Shown here one piece after another: positions 53,642 to 63,376 of a stretch of 64,000 nucleotides of DNA. The translations under genes and the position numbers were made by a program. The notes under the pieces are model-generated. The model was not told the DNA's origin and made no database searches. It saw nothing but the letters and a program-made list of their open reading frames with translations. Within the stretch, counting starts at the first letter, position 1. Each line of letters starts with the position of its first letter. Origin of the DNA: Oceanobacillus saliphilus (GTDB lineage: Bacteria; Bacillota; Bacilli; Bacillales; Amphibacillaceae); the NCBI RefSeq assembly GCF_023522835.1, contig NZ_JALCZU010000004.1, forward strand, positions 124,001-188,000, written 5' to 3'.

Positions 53642-55141
53642 TTACCGTACTTCGTTTAATGTTCGCATCGTATGCTTCAGTACTTTCCCGGATGCATTTC
53701 GAGGCAGCTCATCAAGAAGTTCGATTTCATATGGCACTTTATACTTTGCCATATTTTTTTCACAATAGGTGATCACATCTTGTGCTGTGATTTGCATCCC
53801 TTCTTTAATCACGATAAATGCTTTTGGTACTTCTCCGTATACTTCATCTAGGATTCCTACAACTGCAGCTTCTAAGATCTCTGGAATTTGATATAATACT
53901 TCTTCTACTTCAACTGGATATACGTTTTCACCTCCACGGTTGATCATGTCTTTTTTCCTATCGACAATATATAGTAAATCGTCTTTATCAAATCTTCCAA
54001 GGTCTCCTGAATATAGCCAACCGTCTATGATAGTTCGTTCTGTTGCATCTTTATTTTTTAGATAACCTTTCATTACTTGTGGTCCTTTTACAACGATTTC
54101 ACCAACTTCACCAATTGGCAATTCTTCTCCAAATTCATCCACTACTTTGACTTCGGTATATGGCAAAGGTGCTCCAACCGAGCCAATTTTTTTGAGAGCT
54201 AAATGATCCTTTAAAGAAGTTGCTGCAGGAGAATTTTCTGTTTGTCCATATAAATTTTGCACCCCAACATTCGGGAAAGTTTCCTTTAATTTTTTTACCA
54301 GTTCGTATGGCATCGGCGCAGCTCCATAACCAAATAGGCGAAGGTTCGGAAGGTCTAACGTATTAATATTCGGTAAATTTAAGATAATACTATACATGGC
54401 GGGAACACCGAAAAATATAGTTGCTTTCGTATCCTGCAGGGATTGCAAGGTCTTGGAAGGGGAGAAGGCTTCTTCAATCGCGATGGACCCTCCCATATAA
54501 GTGACCGGAACTACAAACACATGACTAGCCGCACAATGAAAGAGTGGGGTAGATACATGCATACGGTCATATTCTTTGAGATTCATAGACTCGGACCAGA
54601 TTTTGGCAGTATATTTAAGGTTACTATGGGTTAACATGACCCCTTTCGGCTTTCCAGTTGTACCAGATGTATACATGACTGCTGCTACTTCTTCAGCCTC
54701 TATTTTTATAGGCTGAAATTCGAGGGTATCATATGCATAGATTTGTTCCAGCCCTTCACTTGCTCCTATAGTAACTACATCTTCAAATTCATAGGAAATC
54801 TGTTGAAATGTGTCATCCAGTCGAATATCATAAATTAAGCCTCTTGCCTCGGAGTGATTAAAGATATATTCCACTTCAGGAGCAGCTAATTTCGTATTAA
54901 CAGGCATGACGGAAAATCCACCTAATTGAATTCCGTAGTAACAAGCTAGAAAATGATCGGAGTTTAAGGAATAAAGTGCGATAATATCACCTTTTTTATA
55001 TCCTTTTGCTTGGAAATAGGCTGCAATATTTTTAGCTTTCTTAAAGAATTCAGCATAAGTCCATGCTTCTCCATTATGCAGGGTATAAATTTTGTCCGGC
55101 TGTTCCTTAGCATGCAGTTCTAAGTTTTCAGTGATTAACAT
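53642..55141 (-). CDS. Acyl-CoA synthetase / AMP-dependent ligase
   Basis: A 499-residue adenylating enzyme. ATP-binding motif MYTSGTTGKPKGVMLTHSN (about residues 154-172), YGQTENSPAA (about 297), and the hinge WLYSGDLGRFDKDD with catalytic Lys near ARNASGKVLK. It activates a carboxylic acid to its CoA thioester. Being first in the operon before dctPMQ, it likely activates the acid imported by the TRAP system. A cre-like box and a TetR gene lie upstream. Confidence 0.92.
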   Translation of the reverse strand: MLITENLELHAKEQPDKIYTLHNGEAWTYAEFFKKAKNIAAYFQAKGYKKGDIIALYSLNSDHFLACYYGIQLGGFSVMPVNTKLAAPEVEYIFNHSEARGLIYDIRLDDTFQQISYEFEDVVTIGASEGLEQIYAYDTLEFQPIKIEAEEVAAVMYTSGTTGKPKGVMLTHSNLKYTAKIWSESMNLKEYDRMHVSTPLFHCAASHVFVVPVTYMGGSIAIEEAFSPSKTLQSLQDTKATIFFGVPAMYSIILNLPNINTLDLPNLRLFGYGAAPMPYELVKKLKETFPNVGVQNLYGQTENSPAATSLKDHLALKKIGSVGAPLPYTEVKVVDEFGEELPIGEVGEIVVKGPQVMKGYLKNKDATERTIIDGWLYSGDLGRFDKDDLLYIVDRKKDMINRGGENVYPVEVEEVLYQIPEILEAAVVGILDEVYGEVPKAFIVIKEGMQITAQDVITYCEKNMAKYKVPYEIELLDELPRNASGKVLKHTMRTLNEVR

Positions 55142-55207
55142 CTATTTTCATCTCCTTTTGCGCATTAATATTGATTAAAAATGGTTACCATACAGGTCTT
55201 TCAGTTA

Positions 55208-55221
55208 ATGAAGCGCTTACA
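55208..55221 (-). promoter_or_regulatory. cre-like box before the acyl-CoA operon
   Basis: On the minus strand TGTAAGCGCTTCAT matches the cre consensus TGWAARCGYTWNCW at 13 of 14 positions. It lies between the tetR stop and the ligase start. Confidence 0.55.
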
Positions 55222-55224
55222 TTT

Positions 55225-55809
55225 TTAGTTGACTAACTTGATAATATAATCACCATACCTCTCTTTTAATTCTGACTTAGATAACTTACCATTTGGGTCA
55301 TACCATTGTTGCACCCAGTTCATCGCTCCGAGAATCATCATTCTTACTAAAATAGGATCCTTCACTTGAAATTCTTTATGATCAATTCCCTGTTGGATTG
55401 CTTCATCAAAAAGTCTAGAGTAATACTTGCGAAGTTTTAAGACAGGTTCTAGCTGCTCTTTGTTGAAGGTGCTTTTTGGTTCGAAAATCAAGTTGAATAT
55501 TTCTCTTTCTTCAATTGCATATTCAATATGTGTTGATACCATCTTTCGTAACGTTTCTTCAGCAGTGATATCTTCTTTTTGTAGGATATCTTCCAATTCT
55601 TTGGTGGCTAAAGATAAAACTAAAGTATGACATTGGTAAATTAAATCATCTTTATTTTTAAAGTAATAGTACAGGGATCCTTTTGTCATTTGAAGCTCTC
55701 TTGATATGTCTTCCATTGTAGTATTTTCATAACCATTACGATTAATAACAGACACGGCAGAAAATAGAATTTGGTCTTTTTTTAACCGTTTTTTCAGCGT
55801 TTTTCTCAC
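55225..55809 (-). CDS. TetR-family transcriptional regulator
   Basis: A 194-residue repressor starting at GTG 55809 (GAGGTGATAAA). The HTH is TMEDISRELQMTKGSLYYYFKNKDDL (about residues 31-56, read in two parts). The C-terminal ligand domain is helical. It is on the same strand as, and directly upstream of, the acyl-CoA ligase/TRAP operon, so it probably represses that operon until its acid or acyl-CoA is present. Confidence 0.88.
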   Translation of the reverse strand: MRKTLKKRLKKDQILFSAVSVINRNGYENTTMEDISRELQMTKGSLYYYFKNKDDLIYQCHTLVLSLATKELEDILQKEDITAEETLRKMVSTHIEYAIEEREIFNLIFEPKSTFNKEQLEPVLKLRKYYSRLFDEAIQQGIDHKEFQVKDPILVRMMILGAMNWVQQWYDPNGKLSKSELKERYGDYIIKLVN

Positions 55810-56545
55810 TTTATCACCTCGTTCCTTTTTACCTAGGACAGCAATAAAATTGAACAGCGTTTAATTTTTAATTATTATATGTGATTTAGCAGAAAAAAAA
55901 TTACTAAGAGTTTGTATTTATGTTTTTAAATATAAGTTAGGGAATGAAAGCTTTCAATCATTAGAAGTTTGACATCGGTAGGGAGACTAACTGATTCCAA
56001 TTTTTATATATAATTGAATTATCTGAATTTTACTTATAGAATAATATAACACAAAATAAAGAAAAATCAACTCAAAATTTAAACAAAGTTCAAATTTATT
56101 AATGGGGAAATTAGTGGGCCTAGGGACAGACCCTAATTTACCCACTTTCCAGATCATTTGGATGACACTGTCCTTCTGTCGTATGTAAAAAACAGTTCTT
56201 GAGGGGACATTGGTTTTAGGGTGCGTGTTACCGTTCGGAATTTGATTTTATCGAATTGAACAAACAATTATGTTTGTCTTCTTAACTATAATTATTGACC
56301 AACTGCTTGAACAAAGTGAAAAGAATCTACCAGAACTTTCTGCGCCAAAACTAGAATACACCACTAAATACTAGCGGCGTTATTAAGAAAGTATCTCGAT
56401 TCACTAAAATATATAGTTAATAAATTAAGCAACAACTCTGCTGAAATCGTATAAATATCTTGCACTATCTAAGTCTAATGCCCGATCATTAATTTTCATT
56501 CCTACCTTTACACATAAAATAGATTGCAACTACAAACTTAAATAG
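55810..56545. other. AT-rich intergenic region with a hairpin
   Basis: No gene seen. It contains the tetR promoter and, at 56104-56150, a nested hairpin (AGTGGG/CCCACT around TAGGG/CCCTA) whose GGGACAGACCC core recalls the GGGTCAGTCCCC hairpins elsewhere. Confidence 0.5.
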
Positions 56546-56617
56546 TATGGACTCGGACGGAATGACCCTTGCCCTTGTGGTAGTGGTAAGAAATTTAAGA
56601 AGTGCTGTGGAAAGTGA
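56546..56617 (+). pseudogene. SEC-C motif tail, remnant of a lost gene
   Basis: The frame reads YGLGRNDPCPCGSGKKFKKC and CGK before the stop at 56617, the standard metal-binding C-terminus of SEC-C proteins such as SecA or YecA-like. The codon before it is TAG, and no longer frame precedes it, so only the tail remains. Confidence 0.75.
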
Positions 56618-56686
56618 TTGAAATTGATGATATCAACTCTTAGGTAGTTCCCAGCCTTTCTCTTTATATTGGACGGGTCGACTCAT

Positions 56687-56724
56687 GCAAAAAGCCGAAC
56701 ACCATATGGTATTCGGCTCTTGCA
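56687..56724 (-). terminator. Terminator of the purC gene
   Basis: AGCCGAA and TTCGGCT (extended by GCAA/TTGC) form a stem over CACCATATGGTA, itself self-complementary. On the minus strand TTTTTGC follows. Confidence 0.85.
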
Positions 56725-56794
56725 TCTTTTTTTATCAAGCGGTTAACTAGCTACAGTAAAGTAACCCACAGTTTGATGACTTACTTTATTACTG

Positions 56795-57481
56795 TCAGGA
56801 GTCGCCCAATAGTAATTTTTCTAGGTCCAGCGGTTGAACATATTCCCCATCTTTATAAACTCTCATATTTCCACCAGAAATTTCATCAATTAAGATAATT
56901 TGATGATCGGCATTTCTACCAAATTCCAACTTTATATCATACAGTTCCATTCCCTTTTTTTCCAACTCATCTTTTACTACATGGGAAATCTCTTTTGTAA
57001 GATTCTTTAGAATGGAATACTCTTCTTTTGTTAAAATTCCTAGCATATGCAATGCATCACTGCCGATTGGTGGATCCTGCCGCTCGTCATCTTTTAAAGT
57101 TACTTCAACAAATGCATCCAGGATTTGGCCCTCTTCTGCATATTTTCCATACCTTCTCAAAAAGCTCCCTACCGCACGGAAACGACAAATTACTTCTAAG
57201 CCTTGGCCAAATACGGTTGCCGGCACGACTGTCATTTCTTGTTTCTCGATATCTGCATCAACAAAATGTGTTGGTATATTTTGCTCTTTCAACCTCTCAA
57301 AGAAAAACTGAGTGAGCTTTAATCCAGCTTTGCCTGCACCTTCAATGGAAAGCCCAACAGTATTTGCACCTGGATCAAATACACCATCTTCACCAGTCAC
57401 ATCATCCTTAAATTTTAATAAATAGTTTCCATTTTCTAATTCATATACATTTTTTGTTTTACCAGAATATAAAAGCTTCAT
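56795..57481 (-). CDS. purC: SAICAR synthetase (purine biosynthesis), isolated copy
   Basis: A 228-residue enzyme from the ATG at 57481 (AGAGGTG). The PurC motifs are LYSGKTKNVYE (residues 3-13), FRAVGSFLRRYG (about 103), GSDALHMLGIL (about 140) and DIKLEFGRNADHQIILIDEI (about 182-201). It joins aspartate to CAIR in the purine pathway. Normally it lies in the pur operon; here it is alone with its own terminator, so it is probably a second, acquired or specialised copy. Confidence 0.9.
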   Translation of the reverse strand: MKLLYSGKTKNVYELENGNYLLKFKDDVTGEDGVFDPGANTVGLSIEGAGKAGLKLTQFFFERLKEQNIPTHFVDADIEKQEMTVVPATVFGQGLEVICRFRAVGSFLRRYGKYAEEGQILDAFVEVTLKDDERQDPPIGSDALHMLGILTKEEYSILKNLTKEISHVVKDELEKKGMELYDIKLEFGRNADHQIILIDEISGGNMRVYKDGEYVQPLDLEKLLLGDS

Positions 57482-57931
57482 TTCATGCACCTCTTTAGAA
57501 GAATTTAGAAAAATCGAGCCTATAGCATTACAGGCATATGAGTAACATTTATAGTTGGGAATTTAAAGATTCCCTTGAGTAAAAAGTATTTATAATCTAT
57601 TCCGTTATTATTACATATTCTATTAGGACTGTCACTCGCTATTTTTCGACATTTATCTCTTTATCGGATTCCTCTTTAAGCCCATTCCTTCATGTTGTCT
57701 CGTCTTTATAGAATTACCATTATCCGTAAATCCATAGCCACTTTTTAAGTAATATTTTCTCTAACTCCATCCTTCAGCCATTTCACTGTTGATGTCACTG
57801 CATTATAACATCCTCTTTTGTAAGTGGCTTGCAAGTTTTAGACGTTGGATTTCTCCACGGCTTAGAGAACTTGTCGTCTGTCCCAAGGTCAGATACCCTA
57901 ATCCGACTTCTTTTAGCTTAATGCACTCTTT
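57482..57931. other. Intergenic region, no gene
   Basis: AT-rich, no coding sequence found. A purine riboswitch-type structure was looked for before purC and not seen. Confidence 0.4.
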
Positions 57932-58200
57932 TTATGATTTTTGTATATTAAAATACTGAATAGCCACGTCTATTATTAAATTGAGCATTTGTACTATATT
58001 ATTATCTCGATGTCGATAGGACAATGCTTCGTCCGAATATCTCGTACCGCCACAAGCTTCACACGGAATCGTCACTGGATCCGCAAATGCGACGTCCGGC
58101 GTCAGAACTCCTTTTCCTTTGCAGGTAGGGCATGCACCTAAAGAGTTATAGCTGAACAAACCTGCTGGACGCTTTCTTTTGAAAATAAAAAGCGAATGTC
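57932..58200 (-). pseudogene. UvrA-like excinuclease fragment
   Basis: The frame contains RPAGLFSYNSLGACPTCKGK and then DPVTIPCEACGGTRYSDEAL, the zinc-finger insertion of UvrA-type ABC proteins, especially the UvrA-like paralogues. It breaks off after the sequence NNIVQML, and upstream homologous sequence is lost near 58200. Only about 85 of some 750 codons remain. Confidence 0.8.
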
Positions 58201-58316
58201 ATCCATGACTTAACGGATGAGGTAGAATATCAATCTTGAAAAACTTTAAAATTACTAAAGTAAAAAATAAATCATTACATGGTTTACTATAACAATTATC
58301 GATATCAATGGAATTT

Positions 58317-58354
58317 AAAAAGATGACCCCTATTCAATATAGGAATCATCTTTT
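58317..58354 (-). terminator. Terminator of the acyl-CoA ligase
   Basis: AAAAGATGA and TCATCTTTT, with inner CCTAT/ATAGG, form a long stem; the minus strand continues TTTTTAAATT. It lies 114 bp past the stop. Confidence 0.75.
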
Positions 58355-58467
58355 AGTTACTTAACTCTTTTTTTCTTGTGTCCTTGACACGGGTCCAGGT
58401 TTAGATGGCACCTTTTTAATTTCTGATTGAAGCGATGTAATTGAATACCATTGCTTCACTCACCTTC

Positions 58468-60057
58468 TTAATTAACCATTTTGTTCTTATTCTTCCAAAA
58501 TTCGTTTCGTAAATTTGCCTTTTGTATTTTGCCTGAACCTGTTTTAGGCAGTTCTTTTACAAAGCTGACAGATGTGGGGGCTTTATAATGGGCAATTCGT
58601 TCTCTTGCAAAAGCAATGATTTCCTCCTCCGTTACCGTTTCTCCATCACGGACAACCACAATGGCATGCGGAGTCTCTCCCCATTTTTCGTGAGGGATGG
58701 AAATCGCGGCAGCTTCCACTACAGCAGGATGCTCGTACAGGATATTTTCAACCTCAATGGACGAAATATTTTCTCCGCCGCTGATAATAACATCTTTTTT
58801 CCTGTCGACAATTTCGATATTTCCGTCACTGTCGACGACCCCCATATCTCCGGTATAAAACCAGCCATTCCTGATGACTTCTCTTGTCGCCTTTTCATTT
58901 TTCCAATAGCCTACCATCACACCGTTGCTCCGGATTGCAATTTCACCGATTTCCTGACTATTAGGCGCCACCTCTTCACCTGTTTCATTGACTACTTTCA
59001 CGTCAGTTAAGAACATTTGATAGCCCGCCTTTGATTTCATCCGGTATAAGTCTTCTTTAGATGCATCCACATGTTGGGCCCGGATAATGGATGTTAGGGT
59101 CAGCGGGGACGTTTCTGTCATTCCATAGATCTGTATGAATTCCCAGCCTAATTCTTCCTCCACTTTAGCTACAAACGTAACAGGTGGTGCGGAACCACCA
59201 ATGACAACCCTTACATTTTGATTTAGATTTAGTTTACTTTCATCATAATATTGAAGTAAAGAATTCAGCACAGTAGGGGCCATTTGCATAATTGTCACGT
59301 CATGCTTTTGTAGCTTCTCAAAAATGATATCCGGACGGGTTTTTCTTAACATGACCTGGGTAGCACCGTTGCCTGTATAATAAAATATGGAGCCCCATCC
59401 ATTGACGTGAAACATAGGTAAAACATGAAGCACCACGTCTTGATCACTTACACGTAAATGATGCATCACTTGAAGGGCTTGCATGTAATTGTTTCGATGA
59501 GTGAGCATAACGCCTTTCGGATCTCCTGTCGTCCCGCTTGTGTAAAGCAGGCTGGCAATATCTTGTTCGTCCATTTCTGCACGATCAAACGGATTTGCCG
59601 TAAATTGTGCAAGCCACTTTTCATAATCAAAATCGTTTTCCTCAAATTTAATCTTGCTGCCACCGTGAACAATGATCTGTTCAACATTCAACTGATCTCT
59701 GACCGGGTCGATAAGACCGTACAATTCATAGTCCACAAATAACACTTTGGTTTCACTATGATTTAAAATAAACAAATAATCATTCGGTTTTAACCGAATA
59801 TTTAGTGGGACAGTAACGGCTCCCAATTGAAATGCTCCGTAGAACCCTTCTAACATTTCCAACGTATTCGGAGCCAAGATAGCAACCTTGTCACCTTTTT
59901 CGACACCCAGTTCTTTCAGCCCATGGGAAAGCCTATTTACTCTTTCATTCAGTTCGAAATAAGTGACAACCTTTTCGTCATCAATGACTGCCGTCTTATC
60001 TCCATATAGCTTAACCGCTCGATCTAAAAAGTCTGTCAATAATAATGGTACGTACAC
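58468..60057 (-). CDS. Long-chain acyl-CoA synthetase (AMP-forming)
   Basis: A 529-residue ligase from the GTG at 60057, five bases after GGAGGGG. The ATP motif LLYTSGTTGDPKGVMLTH lies near residue 172, IYGMTETSPLT near 320, GWFYTGDMGVVDSDG near 402, and the catalytic Lys is in KTGSGKIQKANLR close to the end. It activates fatty or other carboxylic acids for beta-oxidation. A TetR gene lies upstream on the same strand. Confidence 0.92.
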   Translation of the reverse strand: MYVPLLLTDFLDRAVKLYGDKTAVIDDEKVVTYFELNERVNRLSHGLKELGVEKGDKVAILAPNTLEMLEGFYGAFQLGAVTVPLNIRLKPNDYLFILNHSETKVLFVDYELYGLIDPVRDQLNVEQIIVHGGSKIKFEENDFDYEKWLAQFTANPFDRAEMDEQDIASLLYTSGTTGDPKGVMLTHRNNYMQALQVMHHLRVSDQDVVLHVLPMFHVNGWGSIFYYTGNGATQVMLRKTRPDIIFEKLQKHDVTIMQMAPTVLNSLLQYYDESKLNLNQNVRVVIGGSAPPVTFVAKVEEELGWEFIQIYGMTETSPLTLTSIIRAQHVDASKEDLYRMKSKAGYQMFLTDVKVVNETGEEVAPNSQEIGEIAIRSNGVMVGYWKNEKATREVIRNGWFYTGDMGVVDSDGNIEIVDRKKDVIISGGENISSIEVENILYEHPAVVEAAAISIPHEKWGETPHAIVVVRDGETVTEEEIIAFARERIAHYKAPTSVSFVKELPKTGSGKIQKANLRNEFWKNKNKMVN

Positions 60058-60315
60058 ATTAACCCCTCCAATATAACTATTTTTAAGATATGTCACATTA
60101 TATTTTATTGTTAGAAAATTTTCAACAATTAATATTTTTAGTATAGGTACAAGTACAGGCGAAGCACTCCTGAACGTTTTTTAGGGAAAGGACACCGTTC
60201 AATCCGAAAAATTTGCATGCGCTGAATATTCAATATTAAGCCGGTAGCTAGGGAACAAGATTAGTTTTATAATAAGAAAGTGCCCTCAATTCTTAGAGAT
60301 TTGCTTTCAACTTTG

Positions 60316-60906
60316 TCATTTTAAAATTCCGTGTAATGCCATCTCCATTGCTACATCCAACACTTCCTTAGGGACCTCTTCCTCTTCCAAATAAATCCAT
60401 CTCATCCCGATAAACTGACCGATGCCCATTAAACTATAAGCCAACGCTTCGTGATCTAGTAACTTAAATTCACCTGTTTTATGAGCTTCTTTTAAAGCTC
60501 TAATATAACCGTTTGCTAATTTCTCGTAGTACCAGCGATATAAATCCTTATCAACAATAACTGCCTGCAAAACAATGCTGTATAAGTTTCGGTTTTCACC
60601 TACCCACTCAAAAAATGCTTCAAAACCTCTCCGATGCACATCAATCTGAGGCGATTTTTCAATCGACTGTTTAATAAATAGGCGAAGGTCCCGACTCATT
60701 TGCTGAACTAGTTCATCATAAATTGCCTTTTTCGAAGGGAAATACTTATAGAACGTCCCTTGCGCAACATTTGCTCCTTGGGTAATTTCGACAATTGACG
60801 CTTCAAAATACCCATTCGTACCAAAAACCTTTTCAGCTGCTTTTAATAGTTTTCTTCGTGTGTTTAACCCCTTTTTCGTTAATTCCTTTTCAGTTTTTAG
60901 TGACAA
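60316..60906 (-). CDS. TetR-family transcriptional regulator
   Basis: A 196-residue repressor from the TTG at 60906, after a perfect AGGAGGTGATTCAC. The HTH is IVEITQGANVAQGTFYKYFPSKKAI (about residues 38-62, read in two parts). The ligand domain contains RWIYLEEEEVPKE. It precedes the acyl-CoA ligase and may control it or the divergent symporter genes; acyl-CoA is a plausible ligand. Confidence 0.88.
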   Translation of the reverse strand: MSLKTEKELTKKGLNTRRKLLKAAEKVFGTNGYFEASIVEITQGANVAQGTFYKYFPSKKAIYDELVQQMSRDLRLFIKQSIEKSPQIDVHRRGFEAFFEWVGENRNLYSIVLQAVIVDKDLYRWYYEKLANGYIRALKEAHKTGEFKLLDHEALAYSLMGIGQFIGMRWIYLEEEEVPKEVLDVAMEMALHGILK

Positions 60907-61124
60907 GTGAATCACCTCCTATTTAATTTTTGTTCCATCCCTTTTTTGTTAATTTAGCTTCATCCAAAAATGACAAGTAATTCACCTCTCATTTTAAGGG
61001 ATAATTTTACTTATGTAAATATATTTATAAAAATATTGATACTCTTATAAATATTTAGTATAATCAAAAACAGAAAAGTGATTCACCTTTCATGAATAGC
61101 AATTGTCACAAATTAGTTAACAAG
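60907..61124. other. Divergent regulatory region, no gene
   Basis: AT-rich, with the tetR promoter. No distinct operator recognised. Confidence 0.4.
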
Positions 61125-61338
61125 GAAAGGGATCCAAAAAATTATTGGACACAGCAGAGGGGTTCTTTGGAAAAAAGGTTTTTTTGACACATCCATCATT
61201 AAAATTACTTTGAAGGAAGGTGTGGCGAAAGGAACATTTTATTATTATTTTCCAACGAAAAAGCAATTAATGATAAGTGAATGTTCAGCTTATTGTTTTG
61301 GCCACGGATTGAATGTTGTCCAGCTTACTTTTAACTAG
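61125..61338 (+). pseudogene. TetR-family regulator, frameshifted and truncated
   Basis: One frame reads KKLLDTAEGFFGKK and, after a one-base slip in the A/T-homopolymer run at 61170-61187, another reads GFFDTSIIKITLKEGVAKGT and FYYYFPTKKQLM before a stop at 61338. Together they give a TetR N-terminal HTH domain; the ligand domain is missing. It is a degenerate second regulator beside the intact one. Confidence 0.8.
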
Positions 61339-61395
61339 TAAGTTTACACAAAAAAGAAAGCCCTTACATCTTGAAATAAAGGAGGAGAATAGTTT

Positions 61396-61674
61396 ATGAG
61401 TGCGTATAAAAAAGAGGTTTGGTTTACGATTATAATGTCAGTCATTCTATTGCTTGCTGGACATGTCGGCTTTATCTTTTCGATCTTTCCAGTAGAAGGT
61501 AATTTGTTTGGTTTCCCGATTATGTATATCGTACCTATTTTAGTTGGTTGGTTTGGGATATTCATTTTAACGATCATTGCTGGAAAAATTGGTAACCACA
61601 TTGATGATGCGATTGATGCGGAAAATGAAGAAAATATAAAAGAGCAAAACGCTGAAATGAAAGGAGTAAGATAA
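61396..61674 (+). CDS. Small membrane subunit of a sodium:solute symporter
   Basis: A 92-residue protein, RBS AAAGGAGGAG, with two hydrophobic segments (about residues 9-29 and 43-66) and an acidic, helical tail. It ends 1 bp before the SSS-family transporter, which is the arrangement of small-subunit (DUF4212/YhdT-like) proteins with their symporters. Exact family not certain. Confidence 0.7.
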   Translation: MSAYKKEVWFTIIMSVILLLAGHVGFIFSIFPVEGNLFGFPIMYIVPILVGWFGIFILTIIAGKIGNHIDDAIDAENEENIKEQNAEMKGVR

Positions 61675-61675
61675 T

Positions 61676-63322
61676 ATGGAGCAAGCATGGCAGTTAACTA
61701 ATCCAGTTATAGGTATTGTAATTGTATTTGCAACTTTCGTACTCTTCTATGCCGTAAGTTATTTTTCTAATCGTGCAAGTAAATCCGTAGAAGACTTATA
61801 TATTGCTGGCGCTGCTGTCGGTCCAATTACGAATGGTCTTGCAATGGCTTCTACTTACATGAGTTTAGCTACATTCTTAGGCGTTACAGCGCTCATCCTT
61901 CGAATCCAAGTTCCATTCGTTCTTTTATGGATTCAAATGATTTTAGCGATTCCTTTAATTACGATTATCTACGGAACTTCATTACGTCGGATGGGGGCCT
62001 TCTCTCCGACTCACTTTGTTCGTGAACGTTATGGTGTATCCGCTTCTCTTATTGCGGCACTATTTATGATCTTAGTTTCCATTATGTATGCTTTAGGACA
62101 AATGATTGGTATTGCTGTTACATTTGAAACATTACTTGGTATCCCTTATAGTACTGGTCTTATTGTTGGTGGTTTTTTAATTGTTGGATTCGTAACGCTG
62201 GGTGGAATGAGCGGTGCAACAAACAACGCAGCAATCCAAATGGTTATTATTGCACTCATGTTCATCATTCCATTAGGTGCTATTATGAAAGCCATGGGTG
62301 GTTCTGGTTGGTACTTCCCTCCACTTTTCTATGCTGATATGGTTCCAGCAATGCTAGAGGCAATGCCGAATTTCTTTGATTATCAATACTCACCAAAATG
62401 GTACTTTGCTATCATTCCTGCTTTAACGATTGGGGCTCTTGGCTTACCTCACTTAGCAATGCGTATTTATACAGCATCGAACCTAAAAAGTGCACGTCAA
62501 GCTATGATTTGGTGTGTTTTAGTACTCGGCCTTATATTCTCCGCAACATATGCGATGGGGTTTGCAGGTGTTTACTATGCACAAATTTCTGGTGTAGAGA
62601 TTTCTCCTGCAGATGCAGATAAACTAACCATTATCTTGAACCTTGTCTATAACCCTGAATGGGTAACAGCACTTGTTATCGCTGGGGCAATCTCAGCAGG
62701 TCTATCCACATTAAATGGAAACCTATTAGCGATTGGGGCTTTAATCTCCCAAGATATCGTGACAACACTTAGGCCGAAATTAATAAACAAGTCAAAAGTA
62801 CGTTTAGGTTATATGTCTATCGCTATGGGTGGTCTTCTCAGTATATTACTTGCCTTTAACCCACCTGAGTTCTTAACTGTAAGTATATTATGGGCGTTTG
62901 GACTCTCTGGGGTTACCAATGCACCACTGATTATCATGGGTGTATGGTGGAAAGAAGCCAATAAATACGGTGCGATGGCCGCTTCTGTAATTGGTGGGGT
63001 CGTATATGTTATCGTTTCCCCATTCGTATTACCAAACATCGTTGTAAGTGGACATGCTTTAACGGATGGAATGGGACTTTCTGGAGCAATGCTAGCCGTA
63101 CCGCTTAGCTTTATTCTCCTAATAGTAGTATCATATATCACAAACCGCATTCCAGCTTTACAAAAAAATTTACCTACAGATGAGGATCATAAGTTAGTTG
63201 AGCGTATTCATGGTTGGAGTGACGTAAATCCAGCCCGTTACAATAGCACATTCGGAGCGTTCGTCATGACATCTTTAAGTATTGCTGTATTTGTTTGGGC
63301 ATTACTACCTTGGGTGTTTTAA
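61676..63322 (+). CDS. Sodium:solute symporter (ActP/SSS family)
   Basis: A 548-residue transporter of thirteen or so segments. Family features are AGAAVGPITNGLAMASTYMS (about residues 44-63), GGMSGATNNAAIQMVIIALM (about 178) and the Na+-site stretch AGAISAGLSTLNGNLLAIGA (about 337-356). It resembles acetate/monocarboxylate symporters of the ActP group. It is translationally close to its small partner and follows TetR and acyl-CoA ligase genes, supporting uptake of a carboxylate for activation. Confidence 0.9.
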   Translation: MEQAWQLTNPVIGIVIVFATFVLFYAVSYFSNRASKSVEDLYIAGAAVGPITNGLAMASTYMSLATFLGVTALILRIQVPFVLLWIQMILAIPLITIIYGTSLRRMGAFSPTHFVRERYGVSASLIAALFMILVSIMYALGQMIGIAVTFETLLGIPYSTGLIVGGFLIVGFVTLGGMSGATNNAAIQMVIIALMFIIPLGAIMKAMGGSGWYFPPLFYADMVPAMLEAMPNFFDYQYSPKWYFAIIPALTIGALGLPHLAMRIYTASNLKSARQAMIWCVLVLGLIFSATYAMGFAGVYYAQISGVEISPADADKLTIILNLVYNPEWVTALVIAGAISAGLSTLNGNLLAIGALISQDIVTTLRPKLINKSKVRLGYMSIAMGGLLSILLAFNPPEFLTVSILWAFGLSGVTNAPLIIMGVWWKEANKYGAMAASVIGGVVYVIVSPFVLPNIVVSGHALTDGMGLSGAMLAVPLSFILLIVVSYITNRIPALQKNLPTDEDHKLVERIHGWSDVNPARYNSTFGAFVMTSLSIAVFVWALLPWVF

Positions 63323-63376
63323 GTTATAGCGATGATTAATCAAAACTAAAAGTACTTTAAAATGAGGGGATAATTA

